Counted from the stretch's first letter, positions 36,801-48,185 are shown. The stretch: DNA of 64,000 nucleotides from Artocarpus heterophyllus (GCA_025403435.1 CM046347.1:26920597-26984596), one strand, 5' to 3'. Notes: a model not told the origin generated them from the letters alone. Numbers and translations: made by a program.

Positions 36801-37458
36801 ATTATATAAGCAAGAATTATTTACCCTATAAATAAAAAATAAATTATTTATATGTTCAATCTATTTATTATATAAATAAAAATTATTTACTATTTATACA
36901 GTAAATTTACAATATAAACTAAATTATCTACTATTTATACAGTAAATTAAAGAGAGGAAATAAATTATTTATACTATAAAACTTTTATTTATTACAATTA
37001 TTTTTAAAACATGTTATTTCCTTCCATTAGACTAAAAATTTGATATTTACTATAATTTTTCAAAAAGAGGGAAAATGAATAGTGGAAGTCTTGTACTAAA
37101 ACACTGGCAAAAAGGATTTTCACATAAAGATGCAATAGCAGAAAAGCTGGTCCAAAACCATTATTCCGAGCAGAACTAATGGATATCACATCGAGAACAA
37201 ATGTTTAGCGGGTCAGAAACCGGCGACAATTATAAAGACATTACCGAATAAAAACACCATAAATTACTTCACCGCATGAACAAAAACGATTTAATTTCTG
37301 CAATTGGACAAACAGTCATGGAATACAAAGTTCCTTGTTCATAAATCGGTACCAATTATGAAGACACTGATCAACAAAAACACCATAAATTAGTTCACTG
37401 CAGATAAAATTGATCCGACCTCTGGAATTAGGAACCAAACTGCATAGACCAGCATAAA
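33865..37458. other. Intergenic region with MITE remains
   Basis: No gene found. Short MITE-family blocks ('ttgtagcatataagagcttt') at about 34690-34790 and 35508-35668. AT-rich inverted stretch at about 36720-37010 resembling the flanks of the GC-rich hairpin. Pyrimidine-rich patch at 34545-34670 without an open frame. The last part near 37250-37440 contains two diverged copies of 'aaaacaccataaatta' about 130 bases apart. Confidence 0.4.
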
Positions 37459-37836
37459 TCAGGCGAATCGAGAAGGAGCGTATAGAGGCTGTCGGTATTC
37501 GTCAAAGTACTGATCACGATCGATGAACACGATAGCGTAGAGAGCGTAGATTATCCCCGGAAGATAACCTAGCAGAGTCAGAAGCAAGCATATACAGAAC
37601 TCGACCTGAAAATTTTCCCTCAATTACGCAAAATCAAAAATTTTTGAAGCAAAAAAGTGAACAGAACAAGATCGCAAAAATTTCCTTATTTTCTCGGAAA
37701 CCAAACGGAAAGACGAAAAGAGAAAGAAAGAAAGAAAGAAGCTTACGCTGCAGCAACCATGCCTGAAGCAAACGCCCAACGGAGGAAGCAAGATCGCGAT
37801 GAGCAATTCGCAGCAGATCTCGCAGCGACTCGGCAT
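37459..37836 (-). CDS. RCI2: RCI2/LTI6-type hydrophobic membrane protein (exons 37836-37747 and 37605-37459)
   Basis: Spliced protein of 78 residues. Exon 1 (30 codons) starts MPSRCEICCELLIAILLPPL and ends GCCS at the donor AGC|GTAAGC. Exon 2 begins after TTTTCAG with VEFCICLLLTLLGYLPGIIY and ends APSRFA. This is the PMP3/UPF0057 family: two membrane helices (about residues 9-26 and 33-58) joined by a short turn with the family features PPLGV and GYLPGIIYA. RCI2/LTI6 proteins sit in plasma or internal membranes, respond to cold, salt and ABA, and affect membrane potential and ion balance. A hydrophilic tail of about 20 residues (DRDQYFDEYRQ...) extends past the second helix, as in the longer subgroup. 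The exact paralogue is not determined. A solo LTR begins about 260 bases upstream. Confidence 0.92.
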
Positions 37837-38019
37837 TTTTTTTTTTTTTTGGGTCAGAGCAGAGTTTTGGGTCAAGTATTAATGAAGAAGAAAACAGATA
37901 ATAAATAGATGACAAGATCTGTATAATCTGATAAGCTTGATCTGCAACGACCGTGGCATACGTATACATCCAGCTGTTTTTGGCTTCCTCCAACTGCTAG
38001 AGTGCCTTTTACGGAAAAG

Positions 38020-38032
38020 CCAGATATAAACA
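38020..38032 (-). promoter_or_regulatory. Possible TATA box of the RCI2-like gene
   Basis: On the minus strand 'gtttatatctggc' lies about 190 bases before the start codon, between the gene and the LTR that starts at 38096. Assigned only by motif and position. Confidence 0.35.
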
Positions 38033-38095
38033 ACTTTTTTTTTAATAACGAAATGTATAAACAAGGTTTTTAACATTATTGCCCTTGAATTATCA

Positions 38096-40482
38096 CGTTA
38101 TAACCTCAGCTATTTTCTTAACAGATATTATAATAATTATATTAATTATTAATATATTAATTAAAATTTATTTTATTTAAAATCTAATTTATATTATTTA
38201 TTTTTAAAGTTTTTAAAATTTTTAATACTTATTTAGTATATCGATCAAAATGACTTTAAAACTTTAATTTAATCACAAAACTGTTGTTTTGAATTATTTG
38301 CTCCAAAGTCTCTGGTGGAGACTTGATTTTTACTTATCAACCCTCATTGTCTTATCACTTCCTTTCTTTTTCTTTTCTTTTCTTTTTTTCTTTTCTTCTC
38401 TTCTCTCATGAGACACTTTCTTTCTCTCTCTTTTCCTCTCTGTTTCCTTTCTTCTCTTTCTTTTTGATTTCTCAAAGATTGAAAATCATCAACCTAGCTT
38501 CAAGGTAATCAAGAGAAAAATTTGAAATTACTTTCGTAGATCTTCCAAAATCACAAAACAAGATCAAAAATTTTTGTAAATAAAATTACTATTTTTCTTC
38601 AAGCTTGAGGTAAAGTTTTATAAGCTAAAAACCTTGATTTAAATGTGTGTTTTGGTAGGAGAATTGAGAGAAATGTGTCCTTGAATGTTTGTGGGTAATT
38701 ATACAATATCTTTAAAGCTTGATTTACATAGATCTTGGTTCAAAATAAGTTTTTAAGCTATTTTTGAAAAGTTTTGATTTTTGTTTCGTTTGTTTGTTGA
38801 ACATAAAAATTTTGAAAAGAATGATCTATATGTGTTTAAAAGTGTTAATCCATAGTTTTATGCATTTTCTAACCCTAAAAATTGATAAAAAGGGGCGGAT
38901 TTAGTATTAAAGTTTGAAACCTTTGAAACTTGAGAATTTGATTTCCAGAAATTGCGTTGTCGCAAGGCCGATCTTTTCAATCTACAGGCCGGACCTGTCG
39001 GCAGGTTCGGCAGGCTGAACACCATATATCAGTAGGCCAAACATTGTTTAGTTTGGCAGGCCAATGAACAGTACTGGTAAGCCGAACTTTGAGACCAGCA
39101 GGCCGATAGAGGGTCCAGATATAGCAGTCTTGTTCGGAAGGCCGAAAACAGTTGATCAGAGGCCAATTGGGCATTCCAAACACACTTATTTTTCATAATT
39201 TGTGTTACAAAATGTTCTAAGGATTTCAAATAAATGATTATGGCACACTAATAAGAATAAATAGTAAATTGGTATGATTATAGATTAGGAATTTAGTTAA
39301 AGTATGGTTATTTTATACGTTGTAGGATGACAGAGTACTTGGAGCTTACGTTGTGAGCTTGGTATTGTGAGCTGGAAGTTATTCACATGGTAATTCGCCA
39401 AGAGGTAGGGAACCTATTACTCTTCTTTTGTGAGGTTTTTATATAATTAAAATTGATTGTTTTATTGCAAGATATATGTATGTATGTTGAACTGCTATTA
39501 TATGAGTATCACATATGAGATAATGATATGAACTCGTCTTGTATTATACAGCGAGGAATATATTGATTTGACATATATTGTTAAAAATTAAAAAGCGTGG
39601 TTAGGAATAATTAATTCTATAGATAATGAATGATATAGAGGAATGGTAAGACGTGAAGAAGGCGGCGGTTACGTGCTTAGGCACGAATATCCTAAAAGGT
39701 AAAATAGAAGAAGGTGATGACGCTTTCTTGGGTCGAAAGTCCTAGAACGCACTGTTTAGAAATTAACTTGGTGAGGATTCGAGCCTTGATGTCCCCTCAC
39801 CAGAACACCCTTGGAATGTTTGGAGGGTGATTAAGCACGTCCATTTAAGTTTCGATGAGTTGAGTGAAATGATATTCTATGGCACGGTGGATATAAATGA
39901 GCATAACTGAATCCTGAATTATTATGTACATATATATGTATGAAACTTGATAAGAATGATCATAAGGTATTCACGGGAATTAAACATGATAATATTGATA
40001 AATAATGAATGAGAATTAACTGACCATGCAGGTTTTAATGTGGCAATGATAAAAGCTTAAAGTTGAGTAATGGTTTTTCCTACTGAGTTTGTTGTCGCTC
40101 ATTCCCTTATATTTTCATCTTTTCAAGACTCACTAAGTGTACGGTGACTACGAGAAAAATAGTTGAGAAAGCTATGTAGCTATATTATGTTGGGATTGTT
40201 TCAATTGTTAAGAATATTCTTCATGATAATGTAAACCTCAATTGTTACTTTCTGTGATTGCATAAAGATGTATTGAGGGTGAAATGATGATGATGACAGT
40301 TTTATATTATTAATTTTAAGGTGCTACATTAAACTGTGGTTTAATTGTTGTTTATATTTTTATTTTGATTTGAGAGTTTTTATTTAAGTCCCATGCAACT
40401 TTATTTTTTGAAGTTTTACTTTTGTTTCTGATCTTTGTTTTAATTCATTAAAAACTATTAACCCTCATGTAGGGGCATTACA
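38096..40482 (+). mobile_element. LTR copy C (probably solo)
   Basis: About 2.39 kb and collinear with copy B: AT-rich start, 'gtctctggtggagacttg' (compare 'gtctccagaggagactta' in B), CT-rich leader at 38350-38480, variable block at about 38960-39170, core at 39650-39840 and end 'aggggcattaca'. The left terminus is eroded (CGTTATAACC where TGTGACACCC is expected). The flanking bases (TATCA and CACAC) do not match, so the target duplication is lost or the border is wrong. No gag or pol. Confidence 0.7.
38955..39175 (+). repeat. Degenerate 'ggcaggccgaac' repeat block inside LTR copy C
   Basis: Motifs of the type 'ggcaggccgaac' recur about every 25-40 bases ('tcggcaggttcggcaggctg', 'tggcaggccaatgaac', 'gtaagccgaactt', 'gcaggccgataga', 'aggccgaaaac'). 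Similar motifs occur in copy E. Confidence 0.6.
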
Positions 40483-41341
40483 CACACATTAATTAAATGT
40501 CCTTTAAAATTTAATTTCGGCATGTTACACTATGAATTTATCAATCTGTACCAAATCATCTCATTAATAAAGACGTAAGTTTTTTTGACTAAATCAATGC
40601 GGGATTTTCACATCAATCGTTAATTAAAAGTATGAAAGATCTTTTTGTAAAAAATGTTAGCCCAAATATATATTTAAAACTAAGCTAATTTAAAATTCTA
40701 AGTAAATTGCTCTAATGGTCCTCGATCTATTTAAAAGGTGACTTGATAATCTTTTTTTTTGTTTAGCTAAAACGACCTCAAATTAAAAATATATATATAT
40801 ACAAAAAGACTAAATTAATTAACGGCTGCCTATTTTCTCACTTTTATAGGTCGTGAATCAGTCATATAATCATTATTTACTTCAAAAATATTAAAATACA
40901 CCTAAAAAGAGAAAAACAAAAAACAAAAAACAAATCAGAAAACTTCATCTTCCCAAGGTAGTTCGGCCTAAATCCCTCATCTCCCCTCTTACCGAACCTA
41001 GACAAGCCAAGCTCCTCCACCCTTCTAGCTCGATTGTCCCCTTCACTGTACCAAACCAGTGGAGCTTCCTTACCCCTCTGTTGTGACCAACTCCCTCACC
41101 AAACCCACCCCTATGTTGTGCCTCATGCAGCAAGGGACCGGCCGTTGCCCCAACTCAAATCGCAAGCCCCAGATTGCTATTGCATGTCCTTGATCAGAGA
41201 AGAAATGTTTGTAACTATACGAATGGTATAAATAAACACATATTTAGGGTGAAATGTGTTTGGACTTTTCATTTTATTTTTTATTTTTATTGCTTTTATT
41301 ATTCTGTTCCAAAGCTTTATGTCGAAACCAGAAACAATCTA
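40483..41341. other. Intergenic spacer
   Basis: No gene found. Pyrimidine-rich GC-richer patch at about 40950-41170 without a credible frame. AT-rich elsewhere. Confidence 0.45.
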
Positions 41342-41346
41342 TGTTG
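41342..41346 (+). repeat. Target-site duplication TGTTG, left copy
   Basis: TGTTG directly before the 5' LTR; repeated at 46548-46552. Confidence 0.9.
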
Positions 41347-41649
41347 TGATGCAGGAGCATTTCTTTCCACTTGATGCTGTATTATTTTTCTAAGTAATGT
41401 TTGAGTTGTCGTTTTGTGTTCCTAGCATTAAGATTACTTGTTGTTTTTTTCTTTTCCATCCTCAGTTGTTGTGGTTTTCTACTTTCTTTAGCTATATGTA
41501 ATTCTGGAGTTGTAAAAATCAGGGCACATTATCTCTTTTCTTGAAAAGAAAGAAATAGAAGCATTGCATTTTGATCTGCATTCTCTTTACTGGAGGAACC
41601 ATTGTTCCTTCTAGTTCTTTTCCTTGTTGATTCTCAGATTGCTACATCA
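41347..41649 (+). repeat. 5' LTR of the gypsy element
   Basis: Begins TGATGCAGG and ends GCTACATCA; repeated at 46244-46547. TG...CA termini. Confidence 0.9.
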
Positions 41650-41654
41650 AAAAT

Positions 41655-41671
41655 TGGTATCAAAGCCTCGG
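41655..41671 (+). other. Primer-binding site, tRNA-Met type
   Basis: 'tggtatcaaagcctcgg' starts five bases after the 5' LTR. It matches the complement of the initiator tRNA-Met 3' end (TGGTATCAGAGC) with one change, the usual primer of plant LTR elements. Confidence 0.8.
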
Positions 41672-41684
41672 CTTCTACGTGGGT

Positions 41685-42908
41685 ATGATGGCCAGAGGGG
41701 ATGGCAACAGTCGCCGTGACTATGACGAAGTTCCAAACATGAAGGCCCTTTGGGAAGCCATTCACGACCTGGAGCTGAGGATGGAGGCAAGGTTTGAGGC
41801 TCTCACTCTTGAGCTTCATTGCGCCTTAGCTCAGCACATGAAGGGTGGTGAAGTTGACCCACGAGAACCACGCCAATGAGAGCGAGTTCTACCTCGCCCG
41901 TCGCTGTTGGAAGCCCGAACTCGACACCGACGAGACCCATCACCCAATCTCTCCAATTCAGATATGGATGACCCAATCCTACCACCGGATCAAACAAAAC
42001 CACCACTACGCCAACGAAATCCAACTCCTCGACATTGTTTACCATCTGATTCGGACACTGATGAAGAGGTTGAAGAATGGGCCCTCAACATACACTGGTA
42101 TGATCGACACCCTCACTCTAAACACCGTTCAGACCCTCATGAATATAGACTTAAAATCGACATCCCTTCTTTCAATGGTAATTTGGATATTGAGGAATTT
42201 TTTGGATTGGCTGCAAAATCTTTAACATTTCTTGAGTACATGGACATCCCTGAGAACAAATAGGTGAAATTAGTGACTTACAAGTTGAGGGGTGGTGCCT
42301 CAGCTTGGTGGGAACAGCTCACTATCAACCGACGCCGTGAAGGTAAAGGAGCAGTCCAGACTTGGGCTCGAATGCACTGGTTCATGAAAGAACGATTCCT
42401 TCTAGTTGATTATGAGCAGATTCTATACCAAAATTATCAGCATTGTCAACAACGAAATCGCTTTGTACGTGAATACACCGAGGAATTCTATCGACTCAAC
42501 GCCCAAAACAATCTCAGTGAGACGGAACCACAGCAAGTTGCTCGCTACATAGGCGGCCTGAAGGAGGCTATCCACAACAAATTGTCCCTTAAGTTTGTAT
42601 GGAGGCTAACTGACACTGTTAACCTCGCTTTGAAGGTGGAACAACTAAACCGAAGTTCTAACCGCAGCTACCATCGACCCATAGAAATTACAAACTCAAA
42701 TAATTGTCCCCCAACTTATCAGCCAACCTGCCCACCAAACATCTTCACGCGTAGCTTTACTGATAGTGCCTCAAGCAATAATAAGTCTACAGGGAAGGCT
42801 CTAATGACTTAAGCTCAGGCCTCAAACCCATATGCCTAACCCCAGAACAACAAATGTTTCTGGTGTTTTCAACCAGGCCATCGATCAAATGATTTTCCAC
42901 AACGGCGC
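41685..42908 (+). pseudogene. gag: gag (broken)
   Basis: One reading frame from ATG 41685 holds the capsid-type gag domain (about 42130-42650), with the family features WWEQL and FxxRFLxxxYEQ. In-frame stops fall at 41877 (TGA), 42261 (TAG), 42810 (TAA) and about 42837 (TAA). A zinc knuckle of the CX2CX4HX4C type is present at about 42855-42900, but the last cysteine position reads Phe, so the knuckle has lost a ligand. The capsid-type domain would package element RNA. Dead gene. Confidence 0.8.
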
Positions 42909-43069
42909 CAAGCAAATGTTGTAGCAGAAGTGGGAGATGCTAGGCAAGAGGAAGACCTTGGAGATCAGTTGGGTGACTTTGACGATGCTAAGATTGTGAA
43001 AGGGGATGAAGGGGAAACAGTGGCATGCATAGTCCAACGTTTACTGTTCACTCCAAAGCAAATTCATCC

Positions 43070-43495
43070 TTCATAGAGGCATGCTATCTTCCGAACAAGG
43101 TGTACCATCAATAAAAGGGTTTGCAATGTGATTACAAATAGTGGCAGCAGTGATAACATAGTGTCGAAGGCATTGGTGGAGGCTCTCGATTTGAAGACCG
43201 AGAAGCATCCAACCCTGTACAAGATCAGTTGGATCAAAAGGGGTGTTAAGACCAAGGTGCAAGAGATTTGTCGTGTACCACTCTTTATAGGCAAGCTTTA
43301 CAAAGATGAGGTGTTGTGTGATGTCGTCGACATGGATGCTTGCATTGTTTTGCCAGGCCGTCCATGGCAATTTGACGTCGGAGTGATCCATCGAGGAAAA
43401 GAGAACAACTACCTTTTCACGTGGCATGGTATAAAGATTGCCTTAGTTCCCACTTTTGTTTCCCATCTATTTCATTGGAGCGTCGGGACACACTT
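43070..43495 (+). pseudogene. Retroelement aspartic protease (broken)
   Basis: Continues in the gag frame after a TAG near 43074. The active-site triad region, normally DSG, reads NSGSSDNIV: the catalytic Asp codon is AAT (43137-43139). The frame is lost near 43480 by a shift. It would have cut the polyprotein. Confidence 0.75.
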
Positions 43496-44410
43496 TTGAC
43501 TATTCTAGGAAAACAGTTCCAACAGGCTATAAAGGGAGAAATTTTTGTGTTTGCTATACACATGTTAGAACCACCAAAACCATCCACGAAAATTCCATCA
43601 ACTATCCAACCCCTCCTTGATGAGTTCATGGATGTGTACTCGAAAGAACTGCCTGCCGAACTGCCACCTCTAAGAGATATTCAACACCAAATTGACTTTG
43701 TCCTGGGTGCCACAATCCCCAGTCTTCCACATTATCGGATGAGCCCGTCTAAGCATGAGATACTTCAAGAGTTGGTTGATGACCTCATTTGAAAGCAGTT
43801 GGTCCGTGTTAGTCTAAGCCCTTGTGCTGTGCCAGCTCTCCTTGTCCCCAAGAAGGATGGATCGTGGCGGATGTGCGTGGACAGCCGTTCCATCAACAAA
43901 ATAACTGTGAAGCATCGCTTTTCCATTCCCCTTTTAAAAGATATGCTAGATCAGTTAGCTGGGTCCAAGTTTTTCTCAAAGCTAGATCTTCGTAGTGGTT
44001 ACCACCAAATTCGGATTCGACCAGGTGACGAATGAAAAACTGCCTTCAAGACGCGAGAGGGTTTCTATGAATGGCAAGTGATGCCATTTGGTATATGCAA
44101 TGCTCCTAGCACATTCATGAGGCCCATGAACCAAGTGCTCAAACCTTTCGTTGGGAAGTTTGTTGTCGTGTACTTTGACGATATTCTCATTTATAGCACC
44201 ACTGAAGAGGAACATGTTGCACATTTGCGAGCTGCTTTGGAGACACTATGGAACAACAAGTTGTACTTAAACTTAAAAAAGTGTGAATTCTTCACCACGG
44301 AGTTACTCTTTCTTAGGTTTGTCATAAGGGAAAAAGGGGTTACAACGGATGTGAATAAAGTAAAGGCAGTGAGGGATTGGCCGACCCCTACCAATATTCA
44401 TGAAGTATGA
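43496..44410 (+). pseudogene. pol: Reverse transcriptase (broken)
   Basis: Frame 2 after the shift near 43480. RT motifs are clear: [33 protein letters not shown] and the catalytic YFDD box at 44171-44182. In-frame TGA codons occur at 43790, 44033 and 44408. The enzyme would copy element RNA to DNA. Non-functional as read. Confidence 0.88.
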
Positions 44411-45112
44411 AGCTTTCACAGGCTTGCCACTTTCTACCGGAGGTTTGTTCGCAACTTTAGTACCATTATGGCACCAATAACTAATTGCTTGAAGCAGGGA
44501 AAGCTCTTCTGGGGCAACGAGCAAGATGCTAGCTTTGCGTTAATTAAGGAAAAATTGAGCACAACCTCAGTTTTGGCCCTCCTAAATTTTGACCAAGTTT
44601 TTGAGGTCAAGACGGATGCTTCAATGTTTGGAATTGGAGCTGTCCTTAGCCAGAATGAGAGGCCAATTGAGTATTTCAGTGAGAAGTTGAGTGATGCACG
44701 GCAGAAATGGACGACCTATGAGCGAGAACTCTATGCGGTGGTTCGAGCGCTTCAACATTGGGAACATTATTTAGTGCAAAAGGAATTCATTTTGCATTGT
44801 GACCATCAAGCTCTGTCATTTCTAAATGGGCAGAAGAACTTGAATCGAATGCATACTCGTTGGGTTCTTTATCTACAGAAGTTCACCTTTGTTTTCAAGC
44901 ATCGCGCTGGTTATGAGAACAAGGTTGCAGACGCCCTTAGTCGCAAATGCTGCCTTCTCACCACTTTGCACTTAACCTTGACCAACTTTGAGTGTCTAAA
45001 GGAGCAATATTCCACTAATGAGGACTTTGGATCACTGTGGGAGAAATGCTCTAATATTGAAAGTGCTGGAGAATACTCACTCCATCAAGGCTTTTTATTC
45101 AAAGGATTGTAG
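44411..45112 (+). pseudogene. pol: RT connection and RNase H region
   Basis: After the TGA at 44408 the same frame runs open to the TAG at 45110. It shows the RNase H-type features VKTDASMFGIGAVL, YERELYAVVRAL, CDHQALSFL and AGYENKVADALSR. This is the best preserved coding part of the element. Confidence 0.85.
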
Positions 45113-46271
45113 TTGTGCATCCCTTGAGGTTCCCTTCGTGAACTACTTATCCGCGAATTCCACTCCGGGGGTCTAGTTGCGCACGCAGGTTGAGACAAAA
45201 CTATCACTTTGCTAGCTGAGAGGTTTAATTGGCTGCACATGAAACACGACATTTCCTGATTTGTTAAGCGTTGTGGTATCTGCCAAGCTTCAAGGGTCAA
45301 GCACAAAACACTAGTCTCTACACGCCCCTGCCTATTCCAGAATCCATTTGGGAAGACCTTCGCATGGATTTTGTGCTAGGCTTACCAAAGACAATATGGC
45401 ATGTTGACTTTGTGATGGTTATTGTTGATCGGTTCTCAAAGATGGCACACTTTGTGCCTTGCAAGAAGACGGCAGATGCTAGCTATGTAGCAAACCTTTT
45501 CTTCAAGGAGATTGTGCGTCTACATGGAGTGTCCCGCTCCATTACTTCCGATCGCGAAGTTAAATTTATTATCCACTTTTGGCGAGAGATATGGAAACGT
45601 TTTGCTACATCTTGAATTTCAATAGCGCTTATCATCCACAAACTGATGGACAGATAGAAGTTGTTAATCAGAAATTTGGGAACATGGTTCGAAGTTTAGC
45701 CGGGGATCATCCAAAACAGTGGGATCAAGCTCTGCCACAGGCTGAATTTGCTTTCAACTCAATGGTAAATCGCTCCATTAGCAAACCTCCATTCTCTATT
45801 GTCTATCTAAAGGCACCTAACCACATAGTGGGTCTCTTGAAACTCCCTGCAACGAAGAGTAAGGCTACTGGAACTCTAGCAGAGCAAATTTTAAAGACAC
45901 ACAAAGATGTGATGGCTAAGCTTACTGAGACGAGTGACAAGTACAAAGCAGCCGCAAATACACATCGTCGGAAGAAGACTTTCAATGTAGGAGAGCTCGT
46001 CACGGTCCATTTGCGGAAGCACAGGTTCCCAGTTGGCACCTACAACAAGCTACAAGCTAAGAAGTTTGGCCCCTTTTGCATCCTTAAATGCATCAACGAC
46101 AACGCTTACGTCCTTGACCTTCCTCCAGACTTCCAGATTTCCTCCACTTTTAATGTTTCTAATCTGTATGAGTATTTTCCCCCTGATGGTGTTTCTACAA
46201 CTGGTGAAGCGACAAAGTCTCTTCCTTTCCCAGCAGAGGGCACTGATGCAGGAGCATTTCATTCCACTTGA
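45113..46271 (+). pseudogene. pol: Integrase (broken)
   Basis: The H2C2 zinc-binding region is recognisable (EFHSGG and CGICQASR) but carries TGA codons at about 45125, 45194 and 45257. Frameshifts follow near 45312 and 45606. The catalytic core has the DDE layout: Asp in RMDFVLGLP, Asp in TSDREV and Glu in HPQTDGQIEVV. The C-terminal part (GELVTVHLRKHRF...) runs into the 3' LTR and stops at 46269-46271. The protein would insert the element DNA. Dead gene. Confidence 0.85.
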
Positions 46272-46547
46272 TGCTGTATTATTTTTCTAAGTAATGTTTG
46301 AGTTGTCATTTTGCGTTCCTAGCATTAAGATTACTTGTCGTTTATTTTCTTTTCTATCCTCGGTTGCTGTCGTTTTCTACTTTCTTTAGCTATATGTAAG
46401 TCTGGAGTTGAAAAAATCAGGGCACATTATCTCTTTTCCTGAAAAGAAAGAAATAGAAGCTCTGCATTTTGATCTGCATTCTCTTTACTGGATGAACCGT
46501 TGTTCCTTTTAGTTCTTTTCCTTGTTGATTCTTAGATTGCTACATCA
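46244..46547 (+). repeat. 3' LTR of the gypsy element
   Basis: TGATGCAGG to CTACATCA, collinear with the 5' LTR. The bases before it ('cagcagagggcac') are the likely, weak polypurine tract. Confidence 0.9.
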
Positions 46548-46552
46548 TGTTG
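46548..46552 (+). repeat. Target-site duplication TGTTG, right copy
   Basis: Identical to 41342-41346. Confidence 0.9.
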
Positions 46553-47666
46553 TAACTCGATCTAAAGGAATATGTATCCCAAGTATCCCATTGTGTAAGG
46601 AACTGTTCAATCTACTTTTGGGTTTCTATTTTAATACAATTGGGCCTCACCATTGCTTAGGATCTAAACCTATTGTGTATAGCCTCTATCGTCCCTCCAA
46701 CTCCAAGGCACAACCATCTGTCGAGTTTCTGTCGATATTAAATTTTGTAAACCAACTGCCTCCGCAAAGAAGCTGCCGCCCCAATCTCAGCCCACTCATG
46801 GGTCAGCAATCTCGCGAACAAGCCAAGGCCAACTACGACAAAACCCAACCAAAGCAGCCACTTCACCGACTATAAACCTCCTGAGATTGCAAATCACCAA
46901 CCACAATCATTGCTACTCCGTGAATTGCAAGACAACTGAGCTTAATATTTTGCCACCTTAGACCTCTCCCACCCTCATACCTAGACGTGAACATACGCCA
47001 GTTAGTTGGTAACAATAGAAAACAATAAATCTTGCCGTTTTCAATTTTTACACCTTCATTTTGAATTTGATTCCTACAAAATGTAGTTTATCGATCATGA
47101 AAAATGCCCATCAAAGTAGTTTCATGTAGGTATTTTATTGTTTTCTTTATTTGTCTTTATTGTTTCATGGTTGTGTTTTTTTTTTTTAATTTATTTTTCA
47201 ATTAATATGGACTAAATATCAATGGTAAAGCACGCTACTAACGGTTTTATCATAACGCAGATGAAACGCTGAACCAAATCGCAAAATATATATATATATA
47301 CACACACATATATATAATCTATAGATAAACGGATTCAATTCACTGTTTCATCTGCTTTATGTAACTTCTCGTTTTTGGACGCATTAAACTAATATTTTAA
47401 TTGCTTGTTTGCTTTTTGATTAACTTAAAGTAACATCTATACCACGTCTACAAGTAAATATTATAGTTTGGCCTACGAAAATAGCCCTGACTGATAGAAA
47501 TGACCCGACAGAGACAAAATAATGTGCATACAATTGTCCCTCTACTTTACAAATATTATGCCACATAGGTTTAGAGTGTTAGTTCCAATCAAAAGTCGGA
47601 CCTAAGCTTGCCTATATTATTAATATAGATTTTTTTTAGAGAGACCTAATATAGTTGATTATAGGA
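46553..47666. other. Intergenic spacer
   Basis: No credible gene; the frame at 46522-46875 has no recognisable domain and begins in the LTR. An (AT)n/(AC)n run at 47286-47317. Confidence 0.45.
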
Positions 47667-48185
47667 CAAATTTTATGATTCCCCTTAAACTATGTCGATT
47701 GTGTTAAAATGCTTCCTCAAACTTTAAAACGTATTTATTGTATTTCTTAAACTATAATATTATTATATATTCACCCATTGAACCTTAAAACGTGTTATTT
47801 TTTAACAAAAAATACTTGTTACTCTCAATTAAAAGATAAATTTATCTGTTTACTCATAATCCTTAAAAGAACCAACTTGAATACAACACATTATTCACTT
47901 TTCATTCCTCTTTTTTTCATACTTTTGAGCAGGTTCTTTAAAAAAAGAATATATGAGAGTTTGGTACTCAACTAGTTTATTTAAAGTGAAAAATATGTTT
48001 ATATTAATCCCTAGGTATCATACTTAATCTTAAATCAAATGAAATTCAACAATTTCATCCTAAAGTTAATATGTTTTAGAGTTTTAGGGGTGAATCTAGA
48101 AGTATATTATAGTTCAGGGGTACAATATATACGTGGGGGCATATTAACAAAAGTGACACAATTCAAGGAGAATTCTTGTAATTTG
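47667..48185. mobile_element. Foldback MITE, second copy of the 2070-2584 family
   Basis: The left arm 'caaattttatgattcccctt' and the complement of the right end 'caaattacaagaattctcct' correspond. Inside, 'ttaaactataatattattat' pairs with the complement of 'aagtatattatagttcaggg'. About 520 bp, no coding capacity. Confidence 0.6.

Larger units (their letters stand above)
41347..46547 (+). mobile_element. Full-length, coding-defective Ty3/gypsy retrotransposon
   Basis: An element of 5201 bp with two LTRs of 303 and 304 bases, a primer-binding site after the 5' LTR, recognisable gag, protease, reverse transcriptase, RNase H and integrase in gypsy order, and a 5-bp target duplication TGTTG. A hand alignment of the LTRs gives roughly 19-20 differences over 303 positions (about 93-94% identity), so it is not recent. 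The coding region contains many stops and at least three frameshifts, so it cannot move by itself. The small size and short LTRs recall the Reina-type plant chromoviruses, but I did not identify a chromodomain, so the lineage is open. Confidence 0.92.

Noticed and set aside
46522..46875. Open frame of 117 codons after the gypsy element
   Set aside because: It starts inside the 3' LTR and has no recognisable domain or codon pattern.
47286..47320. AT/AC dinucleotide run considered as a regulatory element
   Set aside because: Ordinary microsatellite; no supporting context.
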